This document shows, piece after piece, positions 8,046 through 17,170 of a stretch of 64,000 nt of DNA. This stretch comes from Oscillospiraceae bacterium (lineage in GTDB: Bacteria > Bacillota > Clostridia > Christensenellales > Aristaeellaceae): NCBI GenBank assembly GCA_031255415.1, contig JAIRSO010000005.1, forward strand, positions 1 to 64,000. Direction: 5' to 3'. Position 1 is the stretch's first letter. Each line of letters starts with the position of its first letter. The notes under the pieces were generated by a model, which made no database searches, was not told the origin of the DNA, and saw only the letters and a list, made by a program, of their open reading frames with translations. Made by a program: the position numbers and the translations under genes.

Positions 8046-9407
8046 ATGGCGGATAGATATGATTTAATAATACTGGGAGGCGGGCCAGCCGGGTACCGCG
8101 CGGCTGAGCGCGCGGCGGCGAAAGGGTTGAGGACGATACTGTTCGAGAAGCGCGCTCTGGGCGGCGTGTGCCTCAACGAAGGATGCATCCCGTCAAAGAC
8201 GCTGCTATACTCCGCGAAACTGTACAACTACGCGAAGGGCGGCTCGTCCAGATACGGCGTGACGTGCGATAACGCGAGGTTGGATCACACAGCCGTGATC
8301 CAGCGCAAGAACAGGGTGGTCAAGAGACTGACCATGGGCGTAAGCGCGGCGCTGAAAGAGGCGGGCGTTACGGTGGTCGGCGAAGAGGCCGCGATAGCCG
8401 GACGCGTTGACGGGGGTTACGCCGTCACGGCCTCGGATCGCGAGTATACGGGCGCGCGGTTGTTGATCGCGACAGGCTCCGCGCCGGCGCTGCCTCCGAT
8501 AGAGGGACTCGCGGCGGCGCTTGAGTCCGGCTTCGCGTTGACAAACAGGGAGGCGCTGGACTTGCCGGCGGTTCCCGCGTCGATAACGATAATCGGCGGC
8601 GGGGTCATAGGGCTGGAGATGGCCAGTTACTACCGCTCCGCCGGATCGGATGTGACGGTCGTCGAGATGCTGGACGCGATCGGCGGGCCGATCGACCGCG
8701 ATATATCGCGGATGCTGCTCAAAGCATACGAGAAGAAAGGCGTAAAGTTCCTGCTCAATACGGCGGCCTCGAGGTTCGAGCCTGGCGCGGTCGAGGTCAA
8801 GTCGGGCGGCGCGGTTCAATCGATACCGTGCGAGAAAACGCTGGTATGCATCGGCAGGAAACCCGTACTGCCATCGGGGATCGAGTCGCTGAGCCTAGAG
8901 CTAAACAAAGGCGCGATAGTCACCGACGAGCGCATGCTGACCAGCGCGCTGAACGTCTGGGCGGCGGGAGACGTGAACGGCAGGAGCATGCTGGCGCACA
9001 CGGCGTACCGCGAGGCCGAAACCGCCGTGAACAACATGTCCGGCCAGCCCGACGCGATGGACTATTCCGCCATACCGTCCGTGATATATACCAACCCCGA
9101 AGCCGCCTCGTGCGGCGAGACGCTGGAGTCCGCGCGCGCGAAGGGCATAGACGCGATCGAGCGCAAGGTATCGATGCTGCGCGCGGGGCGGTTCGTAGCT
9201 GAGAACGACGGCGCGGACGGCGTATTCAAGATGACGCTGGATAAGGACGGCAGGATACTGGGCGTGTCGATGCTGGGCAATTCGGCGAGCGAGATTATCT
9301 TTGGCGCGTCGCTGATGATCGGGCGCGAGACGCGCGCGGCGGATGCGCGGCGGATAGTGTTCCCGCATCCCACGGTCAGCGAGATTTATAGGGAAACTAT
9401 ATTTTAA
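8046..9407 (+). CDS. lpdA: Dihydrolipoamide dehydrogenase (E3)
   Basis: A 453-aa flavoprotein disulfide reductase. The N-terminal FAD motif is LIILGGGPAGYRAA, the redox-active disulfide is GVCLNEGCIPSK, the NAD motif is ITIIGGGVIGLEMASYY, the second FAD contact is VWAAGDV, and the C-terminal dimer motif is HPTVSEIYRE with the catalytic His-Glu pair. It reoxidises the E2 lipoyl group with NAD+. GGGGAGGTGAGG precedes the ATG. It lies between E2 and E1 in one transcription unit, so it probably belongs to this complex rather than serving a separate glycine cleavage system. Confidence 0.93.
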   Translation: MADRYDLIILGGGPAGYRAAERAAAKGLRTILFEKRALGGVCLNEGCIPSKTLLYSAKLYNYAKGGSSRYGVTCDNARLDHTAVIQRKNRVVKRLTMGVSAALKEAGVTVVGEEAAIAGRVDGGYAVTASDREYTGARLLIATGSAPALPPIEGLAAALESGFALTNREALDLPAVPASITIIGGGVIGLEMASYYRSAGSDVTVVEMLDAIGGPIDRDISRMLLKAYEKKGVKFLLNTAASRFEPGAVEVKSGGAVQSIPCEKTLVCIGRKPVLPSGIESLSLELNKGAIVTDERMLTSALNVWAAGDVNGRSMLAHTAYREAETAVNNMSGQPDAMDYSAIPSVIYTNPEAASCGETLESARAKGIDAIERKVSMLRAGRFVAENDGADGVFKMTLDKDGRILGVSMLGNSASEIIFGASLMIGRETRAADARRIVFPHPTVSEIYRETIF

Positions 9408-9418
9408 GGAGATTCATT

Positions 9419-11887
9419 ATGCCGCAGAGCCAATTCATCGATCCGGCGAGGGTGCGCGCGAAGGGCGAGCTTACCTTCCCCGCGATCCCGCTGAACGCGT
9501 ATGACAAGACGCTGGCGCAGGAACGCGCGCGCTACTCCGATACGGAACTGATCGACATATACCGCGACATGCGCGTAATCCGCGAGTTTGAGACGATGCT
9601 CTACTCGGTTCGCACAACCAAGCAGTACAACGGCGTAGATTACGTCTACACCGGTCCGGCGCATCTGTACACCGGGCAGGAGGCGGCGGCGGTCGGCATG
9701 GCCTACACGCTGGATAAGGACGACGCGATATTCGGATCGCATCGCAGCCACGGCGAGGTACTAGCGCGCGGATACGGCATGATCCGCCAACTCCCGGACG
9801 ACGAGTTAATGAGCATAATGAAGTCGTTCAACAACGGCCTTACTCTGCGCGCGATAGAGAAACAGGCCGGGGACAGCGCGAAGGATATCGCGCGCGACTT
9901 CCTGTTATACGGGTTCATGGCGGAGTTGTTCGGGCGCGAGAACGGATTCACTAAAGGGCTGGGCAACTCCATGCACGTGTTCTTCACGCCGCTGGGCATT
10001 TATCCCAACAACGCGATAGTCGGCGGCAGCGCGCCCATCACGGTCGGCGCGGCATTGTACAAGAAGATAATGCAACAAAAGGGTATCGTGGTATACAACG
10101 CGGGCGACGGCTCGCTGGGATGCGGCCCAGTATGGGAGGCGCTGAACTTCGCCGCGATGAGCCAATACGATCGTTTATGGGAGGATGGGTATAAGGGCGG
10201 TCTGCCGCTGATATTCAATTTCTTCAATAACGGTTACGGTATGGGCGGGCAGACCGACGGCGAGACGATGGCATACGGCATACTGGCGCGGGTAGGCGCG
10301 GGAATCCGCGAGGACGCGCTGCACGCAGAGCGCGTCGACGGATACAATCCCCTGGCGGTGATCGACGCGTTCAGGCGCAAGCGCGAGGTGATCGACGCGA
10401 GACAAGGCCCCGTCCTGCTGGACGTTGTGACATACCGCTACGCGGGCCACTCCGCGACGGACGCGTCCACATACCGCACGAAGGACGAGATCGACGCGTG
10501 GCAGTCGCGCGACTCCATACAATCGTTCAGAACCGAGCTAGCCGCCAACGGTATTCTAACCGAAGACGCGGCGGATCAGATCGACCGGCGTATCAAGGAC
10601 GATATAACGCGGATCATGCGCGTGGCGATCGATCCGGAACGCTCGCCGCGCCTGGATCTGGTTCGCGACCCGGACGCGGTGCGCGGGTTCATATTCTCCA
10701 ACGAGCGCATAGGCAAGCGCGGCGAAGGCGCGCCGCGGACGCTCAAGCCGCTGGACGAGAACAGCCGCGTCCAGAAGCTCAAGCAGAAGGAACGCTTCGC
10801 GTTCGGCAAGGACGGCAAGCCCATCGGCAAGCTCAAGCAGTTCAACATTCGAGACGCTCTGTTCGAGGCGATGATCGGCAAGTTTTATGATGATCCGTCC
10901 CTGATCGCGTTCGGCGAGGACAACCGCGACTGGGGCGGCGCGTTCGGCGTGTACGGCGGGATGACGGAGTCTTTGCCTTATCACAGATTCTTCAACGCGC
11001 CTATCAGCGAGAGCGCGATAGTATCGGCGGCGGTCGGCTACGCGATGATGGGCGGGCGCGCGATACCCGAGCTGATGTACTGCGACTTCCTGGGCCGCGC
11101 GGGCGACGAGGTATTCAACCAGATGGCGAAGTGGCAGGCCATGAGTGCCGGCGCGCTGAAGATCCCGGTCGTGCTGCGCGTGTCGGTGGGCAGCAAGTAC
11201 GGCGCGCAGCACGCGCAGGACTGGACCAGTCTATGCGCGCACATCCCGGGGCTGAAGGTATGCTATCCCGTAACGCCTTACGACGCGAAGGGATTGATGA
11301 ACGCGGCGCTGTCCGGCAGCGATCCGGTAGTATTCTTCGAGAGCCAGAAACTGTACGACATGGGCGAGACGTTCCGCGAGGGCGGCGTGCCGGAGGGTTA
11401 TTATGAGATACCCATCGGCGAGCCGGACGTGAAGCGCCAAGGCGGGGACGTTACCATCCTTTCGATAGGCGCGAGCCTGTACGCGGCGATGGACGCGGCG
11501 CGGACGCTGGAAGCGGAGCATCATCTCAGCGCGGAGGTTATCGACGCGCGCAGTCTGGTTCCGTTTAATTATGACAAGGTAATAGAGTCGGTGAAAAAGA
11601 CGGGGCGGATCGCGCTAATAAGCGACGCGTGCGAACGCGGCAGCCACGCGAATGATCTGGCGCGGAACATCACGGAGTTTTGTTTCGGCTGGCTGGACGC
11701 GCCGCCCGTCGTCGTGGGCGCGCCGAACGTCATCAGCCCGTGCCCGGAGCTGGAGCAGTATTATTATCCGCAGCCGGACTGGCTGTTGTCGGCGATACAT
11801 ACCAAACTGCTACCGCTCAAGGGATACGTCCCGTCGATGAACTACCAGACGCTTGAAAAGATTCGCCGCGAGAGGCTGGGCGTTTGA
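9419..11887 (+). CDS. 2-oxoacid dehydrogenase E1, fused alpha and beta subunits
   Basis: An 822-aa fusion. Residues about 30-420 are an E1-alpha with the thiamine-diphosphate motif running from NAGDGSLGCGPVWEALNFA to a downstream NN. Residues about 475-820 are an E1-beta: FGEDNRDWGGAFGVYGG, then PVVLRVSVGSKYGAQHAQ and a C-terminal transketolase-like domain (VIDARSLVPFNYDKVIESV). Separate alpha and beta genes are usual, so the fusion is notable. The linker around 430-470 is charged and Lys-rich. AAGGAG precedes the ATG. The enzyme decarboxylates a 2-oxoacid (or acetoin) and acylates E2. I cannot assign the substrate. The neighbours suggest a product of the downstream aldolase pathway. Confidence 0.85.
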   Translation: MPQSQFIDPARVRAKGELTFPAIPLNAYDKTLAQERARYSDTELIDIYRDMRVIREFETMLYSVRTTKQYNGVDYVYTGPAHLYTGQEAAAVGMAYTLDKDDAIFGSHRSHGEVLARGYGMIRQLPDDELMSIMKSFNNGLTLRAIEKQAGDSAKDIARDFLLYGFMAELFGRENGFTKGLGNSMHVFFTPLGIYPNNAIVGGSAPITVGAALYKKIMQQKGIVVYNAGDGSLGCGPVWEALNFAAMSQYDRLWEDGYKGGLPLIFNFFNNGYGMGGQTDGETMAYGILARVGAGIREDALHAERVDGYNPLAVIDAFRRKREVIDARQGPVLLDVVTYRYAGHSATDASTYRTKDEIDAWQSRDSIQSFRTELAANGILTEDAADQIDRRIKDDITRIMRVAIDPERSPRLDLVRDPDAVRGFIFSNERIGKRGEGAPRTLKPLDENSRVQKLKQKERFAFGKDGKPIGKLKQFNIRDALFEAMIGKFYDDPSLIAFGEDNRDWGGAFGVYGGMTESLPYHRFFNAPISESAIVSAAVGYAMMGGRAIPELMYCDFLGRAGDEVFNQMAKWQAMSAGALKIPVVLRVSVGSKYGAQHAQDWTSLCAHIPGLKVCYPVTPYDAKGLMNAALSGSDPVVFFESQKLYDMGETFREGGVPEGYYEIPIGEPDVKRQGGDVTILSIGASLYAAMDAARTLEAEHHLSAEVIDARSLVPFNYDKVIESVKKTGRIALISDACERGSHANDLARNITEFCFGWLDAPPVVVGAPNVISPCPELEQYYYPQPDWLLSAIHTKLLPLKGYVPSMNYQTLEKIRRERLGV

Positions 11888-11909
11888 GCCGCGCGCGCGG
11901 GGGTATATA

Positions 11910-13910
11910 GTGGATATGATGAATGAGCTAGTCGAGTTCAGCCGCCGGTATGGAGGCGACCCCAGGTATGTGCTGGCGGGCGGGGGCAACACCTCCGCCA
12001 AGTCCGGCGGCGTAATGTATGTCAAAGCGTCGGGAACGAGATTATCGACGATCGGCGAATCCGGTTTTGTCGCGATGGATCGCGGCGCGTTAATGTCCAT
12101 GTTTGACAGGGAGTATCCGCGCGGCGACTCCGAGCGCGAGGCCGCCGCGCTCGCCGATATGATGGCGGCGGTGCTTCCCGGCGTATCCGGCAGACCCAGC
12201 GTCGAGTGCATGCTGCACGCGCTGTTCCCGCAGCGGTATGTGCTGCATCTGCATCCCGCGCTGGTCAACGGCATGACCTGCGCTCGCGGCGGCGAGTCCG
12301 CGTGCCGCGAGTTGTTCGGCGGCGGCGCGGTATGGATCCCGCTGACCAAACCCGGATACACTTTGGCGAAGGTCTGCGCGGAGGCGTTCGAGTCCTCGCG
12401 CAATGAAACGGGTCGCGAGCCGAATCTCCTATTCATGCAGAATCACGGCGTGATAGCCGCCGCTCAGACCGTCGCGGAACTGGACGCGCTGATGGAATCG
12501 GTGATGAGCCGCCTACTCGAGCGGGTGGAATCCAGCGATACCGCGTCGATTCCCGACGCAAACGAGCCGCTCTCGTCGTTTGATATCCCGCTGAAAGCGG
12601 CTCCGGTACTGCGGATGCTGTACGCGAGGCACGCGTCCGGATCGGACAACGGCCCCGCGGTCGCGTCGTTCAGAGCCAAAGGCTCGACGGAACGATTCGT
12701 CCGCGCGGATCATTTCGCCGAATCCATAAAACCCCTGCTGAAGCCGTACAATCCCGACCAGATCGTGTACTGCAAAGCCGAACCACTAGTAATCAGCGCG
12801 GACGGCGAAGCGGAGGAGCCTTTCGCGGAATATATCAAGCGGCATGGTTTCGCTCCGCGCATAGCGATACTGCCGGGGCAATGCGTGTTCGCGATGGGCG
12901 GAACCAAGCGCGAGGACGACGCCGCGCTGGAGCTGTTTGAAGACGCGGCGAGGATCGCGAGATACGCGCAGGCGTTCGGCGGGTATCAGCCCCTGCCGGA
13001 CGATTTCACCCAGTTCATACTTAACTGGGAGGTAGAGAATTATCGGCGCGGCGTGTCGTTCTCCGGCGGCGCGTCAAGGCGCATGGAGGGCAAGGTCTGC
13101 ATCGTTACCGGGGCTGCGCAGGGATTCGGCGAGGGTATCGCGCGCGCGATAGCCAGGGAGGGCGGTTATGTCGCGCTGGCGGACTTGAACGGCGAGGGAG
13201 CCGCCAGGGTCGCGCGATCCATCAACGACGAGTATGGAGAGGGCGCGGCTTACGATATAGAGGGACTGAACGTCAACGTCGCCGATGAGGAGTCGGTCGC
13301 GCGCGCGGTTAGCGAGACCGTGTTGACTTACGGCGGACTCGACGTGATGATATCCTGCGCGGGCATAGCGATCGCTGGCGGCCTGGACTCGATGACGTTG
13401 GATCGGTTCAACAAAGTGACGGCGATCAACTACGCCGGATACTACCTATGCGCCAAGCACGCCTCCGCCGTGATGAAGCGCCAGCGCGCGGCGGCTCCCT
13501 CGCGCACGGCGGATATCATAGAGATCAATTCAAAGAGCGGGCTGGAGGGGAGCAAAGCCAATTTCGCGTACGCGGGCAGCAAGTTCGGCGGGATCGGACT
13601 GACGCAGTCGTTCGCGATGGAGCTGGCGGAACACGGCGTTAAGGTCAACGCGATATGCCCCGGCAACCTGCTGGACGGGCCGCTGTGGAGCGATCCGCAA
13701 AAGGGGCTGTTCCGGCAGTATCTGGAGGCGGGCAAGGTTCCCGGCGCGAAGACCGTCGCGGACGTGCGCGCGTTCTACGAGTCGAAGGTTCCGCTGGGGC
13801 GGGGCTGTACGATCGAGGACGTAGCCCGCGCGGTGTTCTATATCGTCGAGCAGCAGTACGAGACCGGGCAGGCGCTGCCGGTGACGGGCGGGCAGGTGAT
13901 GCTCAATTGA
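11910..13910 (+). CDS. Bifunctional class II aldolase / short-chain dehydrogenase (rhamnulose-1-phosphate aldolase-like)
   Basis: About 666 aa. Residues 1-400 form a class II aldolase/adducin domain (VLAGGGNTSAK, zinc-site segment VLHLHPALVNGMTC). Residues about 410-666 form an SDR (VCIVTGAAQGFGEG as NAD site, ISCAGIAIAGG, and the YAGSKFG catalytic Tyr-Lys pair). This arrangement is that of YuxG/RhaEW enzymes, which split a 1-phospho-ketose to DHAP and lactaldehyde and oxidise the aldehyde. I chose GTG at 11910, six bases after GGGGG. ATG at 11916 is the alternative. It follows E1 by 22 bases. The substrate could be any 6-deoxy ketose phosphate. No rhamnose isomerase or kinase is present in the window. 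Confidence 0.85.
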   Translation: MDMMNELVEFSRRYGGDPRYVLAGGGNTSAKSGGVMYVKASGTRLSTIGESGFVAMDRGALMSMFDREYPRGDSEREAAALADMMAAVLPGVSGRPSVECMLHALFPQRYVLHLHPALVNGMTCARGGESACRELFGGGAVWIPLTKPGYTLAKVCAEAFESSRNETGREPNLLFMQNHGVIAAAQTVAELDALMESVMSRLLERVESSDTASIPDANEPLSSFDIPLKAAPVLRMLYARHASGSDNGPAVASFRAKGSTERFVRADHFAESIKPLLKPYNPDQIVYCKAEPLVISADGEAEEPFAEYIKRHGFAPRIAILPGQCVFAMGGTKREDDAALELFEDAARIARYAQAFGGYQPLPDDFTQFILNWEVENYRRGVSFSGGASRRMEGKVCIVTGAAQGFGEGIARAIAREGGYVALADLNGEGAARVARSINDEYGEGAAYDIEGLNVNVADEESVARAVSETVLTYGGLDVMISCAGIAIAGGLDSMTLDRFNKVTAINYAGYYLCAKHASAVMKRQRAAAPSRTADIIEINSKSGLEGSKANFAYAGSKFGGIGLTQSFAMELAEHGVKVNAICPGNLLDGPLWSDPQKGLFRQYLEAGKVPGAKTVADVRAFYESKVPLGRGCTIEDVARAVFYIVEQQYETGQALPVTGGQVMLN

Positions 13911-15088
13911 TTAACGGGACATGCTTCGTTAACAATCATATCCACACCGTATACTCATTCTCGCCGTTCACGCCGGCGGAAGCGGCGCGCCGCGCGAAAC
14001 TCGAGGGGCTGGCGACGGCTGGGATCATGGATCACGACAGCGTATCCGGCGCGGAGGAGTTCCTCGGCGCGTGCCGCCGCGAGGGGATCGCTGGGACTGT
14101 CGGGTTCGAGTGCAGATGCTCGCTATCGGGATCGCCGTACGCGGATCGGCGGGTGAACAATCCGGATCAATCCGGTATCGCGTATGTCGCGTGCCACGGG
14201 ATACCGCGCGCGGGGATCAAACCGGCTGACGAGTGGCTATCCCCGTACCGGGCGCGGCGCGAGGATCGCAACCGCCGCATGACGCTCAAGCTGAACGGCG
14301 CTTGCGCGGACGAACGGTTCATGCTGTCGTATGATAAAGACGTGCGCCCGCTGTCGATGGCCGATGCCGGCGGATCGGTCACGGAGCGGCATATCTGCTA
14401 TGCGCTGACAAAGAAACTGCTGGCGCGCACGGGCGGGGGCGCGCCGCTGATCGCCGCGCTGGAGTCCGCGTTCGGGCTTCGCGCGACGGGAAAGAACGAG
14501 TCGATCCTGCTAGGCGTTAACGACGCTTGGTACGAGTACCGGACGCTGGGCGTGCTGAAAAGCTCGCTGGTCGAGAGATTCTATATCGACGCGGACGCGG
14601 AGTGCCCGACATCGTCGGAGTTTGTCGAGTTTACGCATTCAATCGGCGCGATCGCGGCGTATCCGTATCTGGGCGATGTGACCGACTCCGTGACGGGCGA
14701 CAAGAAAGCGCAGGCGTTCGAGGACGCGTATCTCTGCGGGCTGATCGATTACCTAAAGGAGACGGGGTTCGACGCGGTAACGTACATGCCATCGCGCAAC
14801 ACGATGGATCAACTGCGGCGCTTGGTTGCGTTATGCGAGTCGAAGGGGTTGTTTCAGATATCGGGCGAAGATATCAACTCGCCGTATCAGCCTTTCAAAT
14901 GCGAGAAACTGGCTCTGCCGGAATTCTCGCGGCTGACCGAAGCCGCCTGGGCGCTGGTCGGGCACGAGCGCGCTAGCGACGCGCAGGCGTCGATGGGGAT
15001 GTTTGGCGAACGCGCGAAGTCCGCGCTGCCCTCGCTGGACGACCGCGCCGCGTTCTACTCGACGATGGGCAGGATCACAATGCTATAA
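13907..15088 (+). CDS. PHP-domain metal-dependent phosphoesterase-like protein
   Basis: About 393 aa. Motif I NNHIHTVYSFSPFTP (HxH plus Ser), motif II IMDHDSVSGAEEF and motif III GFECRC are those of PHP (polymerase and histidinol phosphatase) metal enzymes, which hydrolyse phosphoesters with a trinuclear metal site. The start is a TTG that overlaps the stop of the preceding gene (TTGA), with AGGTGA about seven bases upstream. There is no ATG in a better place. The C-terminal 200 residues are not familiar to me. In this operon it may remove phosphate from a sugar-phosphate intermediate, which is inference. Confidence 0.7.
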   Translation: MINGTCFVNNHIHTVYSFSPFTPAEAARRAKLEGLATAGIMDHDSVSGAEEFLGACRREGIAGTVGFECRCSLSGSPYADRRVNNPDQSGIAYVACHGIPRAGIKPADEWLSPYRARREDRNRRMTLKLNGACADERFMLSYDKDVRPLSMADAGGSVTERHICYALTKKLLARTGGGAPLIAALESAFGLRATGKNESILLGVNDAWYEYRTLGVLKSSLVERFYIDADAECPTSSEFVEFTHSIGAIAAYPYLGDVTDSVTGDKKAQAFEDAYLCGLIDYLKETGFDAVTYMPSRNTMDQLRRLVALCESKGLFQISGEDINSPYQPFKCEKLALPEFSRLTEAAWALVGHERASDAQASMGMFGERAKSALPSLDDRAAFYSTMGRITML

Positions 15089-15106
15089 TGACAAGGGGTG
15101 AACGCG

Positions 15107-16375
15107 ATGCGCGCTACCGCGCTGCGATTATACGGAGCGGGAGACCTGCGGCTGGAGACGTTCGATCTGCCGCCGATCGCCGACGACGAGATTCTGGTTA
15201 AGATAATATCGGACAGTCTATGCATGTCCAGTTACAAGGCCGCGTCTCAGGGAACGGCGCATAAGCGCGTACCGGCGGACGCTGGAACCCATCCCGTCAT
15301 ACTGGGCCATGAGTTCAGCGCGGAGATACTCGAGGCGGGATCGAGCCGCGCGGCGGCGTTCAAGCCCGGACAACGCGTGACGCTGCAGCCCTCGCTGAAG
15401 GGATCATACGACGCGGCGGGGTACTCGTTCCGGTATCTGGGCGGGAATATGACATACGGGATCGTGCCCGCGCGGTATATCGATCAAGGGAACCTGCTGC
15501 CGTTCACGGGCGAGGCCGCGTTCCACGCGTCGCTGGCGGAGCCGCTCTCGTGCGTGATAGGCGCAGCGCACGCGTGCTATCACACGACGAACGAGGATTA
15601 TATCCACCGCATGGATATCAAACCCGGCGGAAAGGCCGCGGCGCTGGCGGCTACCGGACCGATGGGTCTGGCGCTGATAGACTATCTGATCCATCGGGAC
15701 ATAAGGCCGTCGATGCTGACCGTGACGGATATAGACCCCGCGAGGTTGGAGCGCGCGGCGCGAGTGCTGTCCAGGGAGGAAGCGGCGCGCGGCGGGGTAG
15801 ATCTGCGGTACGTGAACACGCGGGATATGTCGAACCCGGCGGAGTATCTGCGCGGATTAACGGGCGGCGAGGGTTATGACGAGGCGTTCGTGTTCGCGCC
15901 CGTGACGCAGGTGATAGAGCAAGCGGACGCGATACTGGCCTATTCGGGGTGCCTGAACTTCTTCGCGGGACCAACCGACGCGGGGTTTTCCGCGCGGTTC
16001 AATTTTTACAACGTGCATTATAACCAAACGCACGTGGTCGGCACGTCCGGCGGGAACACCGACGATCTGCGCGAGGCACTGGATATGGCTTCAAGGGGGT
16101 TGATCAATCCCGCGCTGTTGGTGACTCATGTCGGCGGGCTGAACGCGGCTCGAGACGCGACGCTGAATCTGCCGCGCGTGCCCGGCGGGAAGAAGCTGAT
16201 ATACAATCATATTGAGCTACCGCTGACGGCGATAGACGATTTCGAGCGGCTGGGGAGGGATGATCCACTGTTCGCGAAACTCGCGGAGCTTTGCGCGGGC
16301 GGGCTGTGGAATCTGGAAGCGGAACGGTATCTGCTAAAACACGCACCGGCGCTGGACGCGGATAAGTACGCGTGA
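15107..16375 (+). CDS. Zinc-type alcohol/sugar-phosphate dehydrogenase (MDR family, sorbose-1-phosphate-reductase-like)
   Basis: About 422 aa of the medium-chain dehydrogenase family. The GroES-like N-terminal domain carries PVILGHEFSAEILEAG (zinc/catalytic His-Glu region) and CMSSYKAA, where Cys is the catalytic zinc ligand. The nucleotide-binding part includes AALAATGPMGLALIDYL, and there is a later HVVGTSGGNTDDLREAL. It most resembles the SorE-like branch acting on ketose 1-phosphates. ATG at 15107 is eight to nine bases after AAGGGG. A GTG three codons earlier would touch the ribosome site. Last gene of the operon. It could feed the aldolase upstream. Confidence 0.75.
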   Translation: MRATALRLYGAGDLRLETFDLPPIADDEILVKIISDSLCMSSYKAASQGTAHKRVPADAGTHPVILGHEFSAEILEAGSSRAAAFKPGQRVTLQPSLKGSYDAAGYSFRYLGGNMTYGIVPARYIDQGNLLPFTGEAAFHASLAEPLSCVIGAAHACYHTTNEDYIHRMDIKPGGKAAALAATGPMGLALIDYLIHRDIRPSMLTVTDIDPARLERAARVLSREEAARGGVDLRYVNTRDMSNPAEYLRGLTGGEGYDEAFVFAPVTQVIEQADAILAYSGCLNFFAGPTDAGFSARFNFYNVHYNQTHVVGTSGGNTDDLREALDMASRGLINPALLVTHVGGLNAARDATLNLPRVPGGKKLIYNHIELPLTAIDDFERLGRDDPLFAKLAELCAGGLWNLEAERYLLKHAPALDADKYA

Positions 16376-16492
16376 CGCATCAACCCGCCCGTCCAATTTA
16401 ACCCTAACAAAACCCCGGCGCAGCGGATGCCGCGCGGCCTCCCTCCGCATAATAAACCCAGACCCATTGCGGCGAAACAAGGAGGCTTGCCG

Positions 16493-16666
16493 ATGTCCAT
16501 TTACCAAAACCTGGACGCGCTGCTCTCGCGAGACCCGCGCGCGCGCGAATACTTCGCCCGCCTGCCCGACTACGCCAAAGAGAGCGTGCGCGAACACGCC
16601 CGCGACATACGCTCATGGACGGAGCTACGCACATTCCTGGACAACTACCTCGCCGGAGACAACTAA
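16493..16666 (+). CDS. Small conserved protein of unknown function
   Basis: A 57-aa soluble protein, MSIYQNLDALL...YLAGDN. AAGGAGG lies eight bases before the ATG, a strong site that rejects the longer in-frame start. The pattern (short helical N part, LPDYAKE in the middle, an acidic end) is like small proteins often seen in Clostridia, from memory only. No cysteines, no membrane segment, function unknown. The last five codons are part of a 15-bp triplication that repeats the stop codon. Confidence 0.7.
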   Translation: MSIYQNLDALLSRDPRAREYFARLPDYAKESVREHARDIRSWTELRTFLDNYLAGDN

Positions 16667-16696
16667 ACCGGAGACAACTAAGCCGGAGACAACTAA
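16653..16696 (+). repeat. 15-bp tandem triplication across a stop codon
   Basis: CCGGAGACAACTAA occurs at 16653, 16668 and 16683, an exact 15-base period (five codons). Each copy keeps the frame of the small gene and ends in TAA, so readthrough would meet the same Gly-Asp-Asn-stop three times. Confidence 0.9.
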
Positions 16697-16702
16697 GAGG
16701 AA

Positions 16703-16736
16703 ACGCCTCCCCGCCGCGCCTGCGGCCTGGAGGCGT
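16703..16736 (+). terminator. Probable rho-independent terminator after the small gene
   Basis: An 8-bp stem, ACGCCTCC (16703-16710) with GGAGGCGT (16729-16736), encloses a GC-rich loop that can pair further. It is followed by CTTCGTTCCCC and a T6 run 20 bases on. Confidence 0.5.
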
Positions 16737-16748
16737 CTTCGTTCCCCG

Positions 16749-17078
16749 TCATTTTTTCGGTTCAACCCCTTCGCCGCGCCGCGCCTGCCATCTTCGCGAC
16801 GGGCAATTCATGCAGCAAGTCTCGCCCATGGGCGATTTCACCCGATGCAGGATTATGGGCACGCGCAGTCTGCGGTCAAACCAGACGAGCATCTCCGCGT
16901 CTTTGCGGCTGCAGCGCGCGTTGATCCAGCGTTCGCCAACGCGAGGCGATTCGCTGGATAACCATTGGCGCGTCTGCGCGGCAGCCTCGCTGGGCTGGAT
17001 GCGCTCGCGCCGATTCGCCGCCATCGGGCAGCCGCCGCGCGGGCCGCCCGTCAAACATAGCTTGGGATCACTTGTCAT
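16749..17078 (-). CDS. Small Cys-containing hypothetical protein (doubtful)
   Basis: An open frame of 109 codons with codon choice like its neighbours (GC-rich third positions). The protein is basic, with WFDRRLRVPIILHRVKSPMG and a cysteine cluster CCMNC near the C terminus, plus Cys at about 8, 17 and 55. GAGGGG lies about 13 bases upstream of the ATG, farther than usual. It is downstream of the beta-helix gene on the same strand. I recognise no family. A frame of 241 codons on the opposite strand overlaps it. Coding is plausible but unproven. Confidence 0.4.
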   Translation of the reverse strand: MTSDPKLCLTGGPRGGCPMAANRRERIQPSEAAAQTRQWLSSESPRVGERWINARCSRKDAEMLVWFDRRLRVPIILHRVKSPMGETCCMNCPSRRWQARRGEGVEPKK

Positions 17079-17170
17079 CGTGTTTCATCCCCTCGTCCAG
17101 GGACGACGCATAGCCAGCCTTATCCAAGCGCGCCGCCCGCGCAAGCCCCGGCGCGTCCAACCCGACGCTA

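Noticed and set aside
11853..11909. Earlier TTG start of the aldolase/SDR gene
   Set aside because: It lies inside the end of E1, lacks a ribosome site and adds residues absent from the conserved domain.
17081..17170. Further 30-codon ORF (LDAPGLARAARLDK and on) between the beta-helix gene and the small Cys ORF
   Set aside because: Codon use is plausible but there is no ATG or GTG start with a ribosome site. It overlaps the next ORF by 11 bases.
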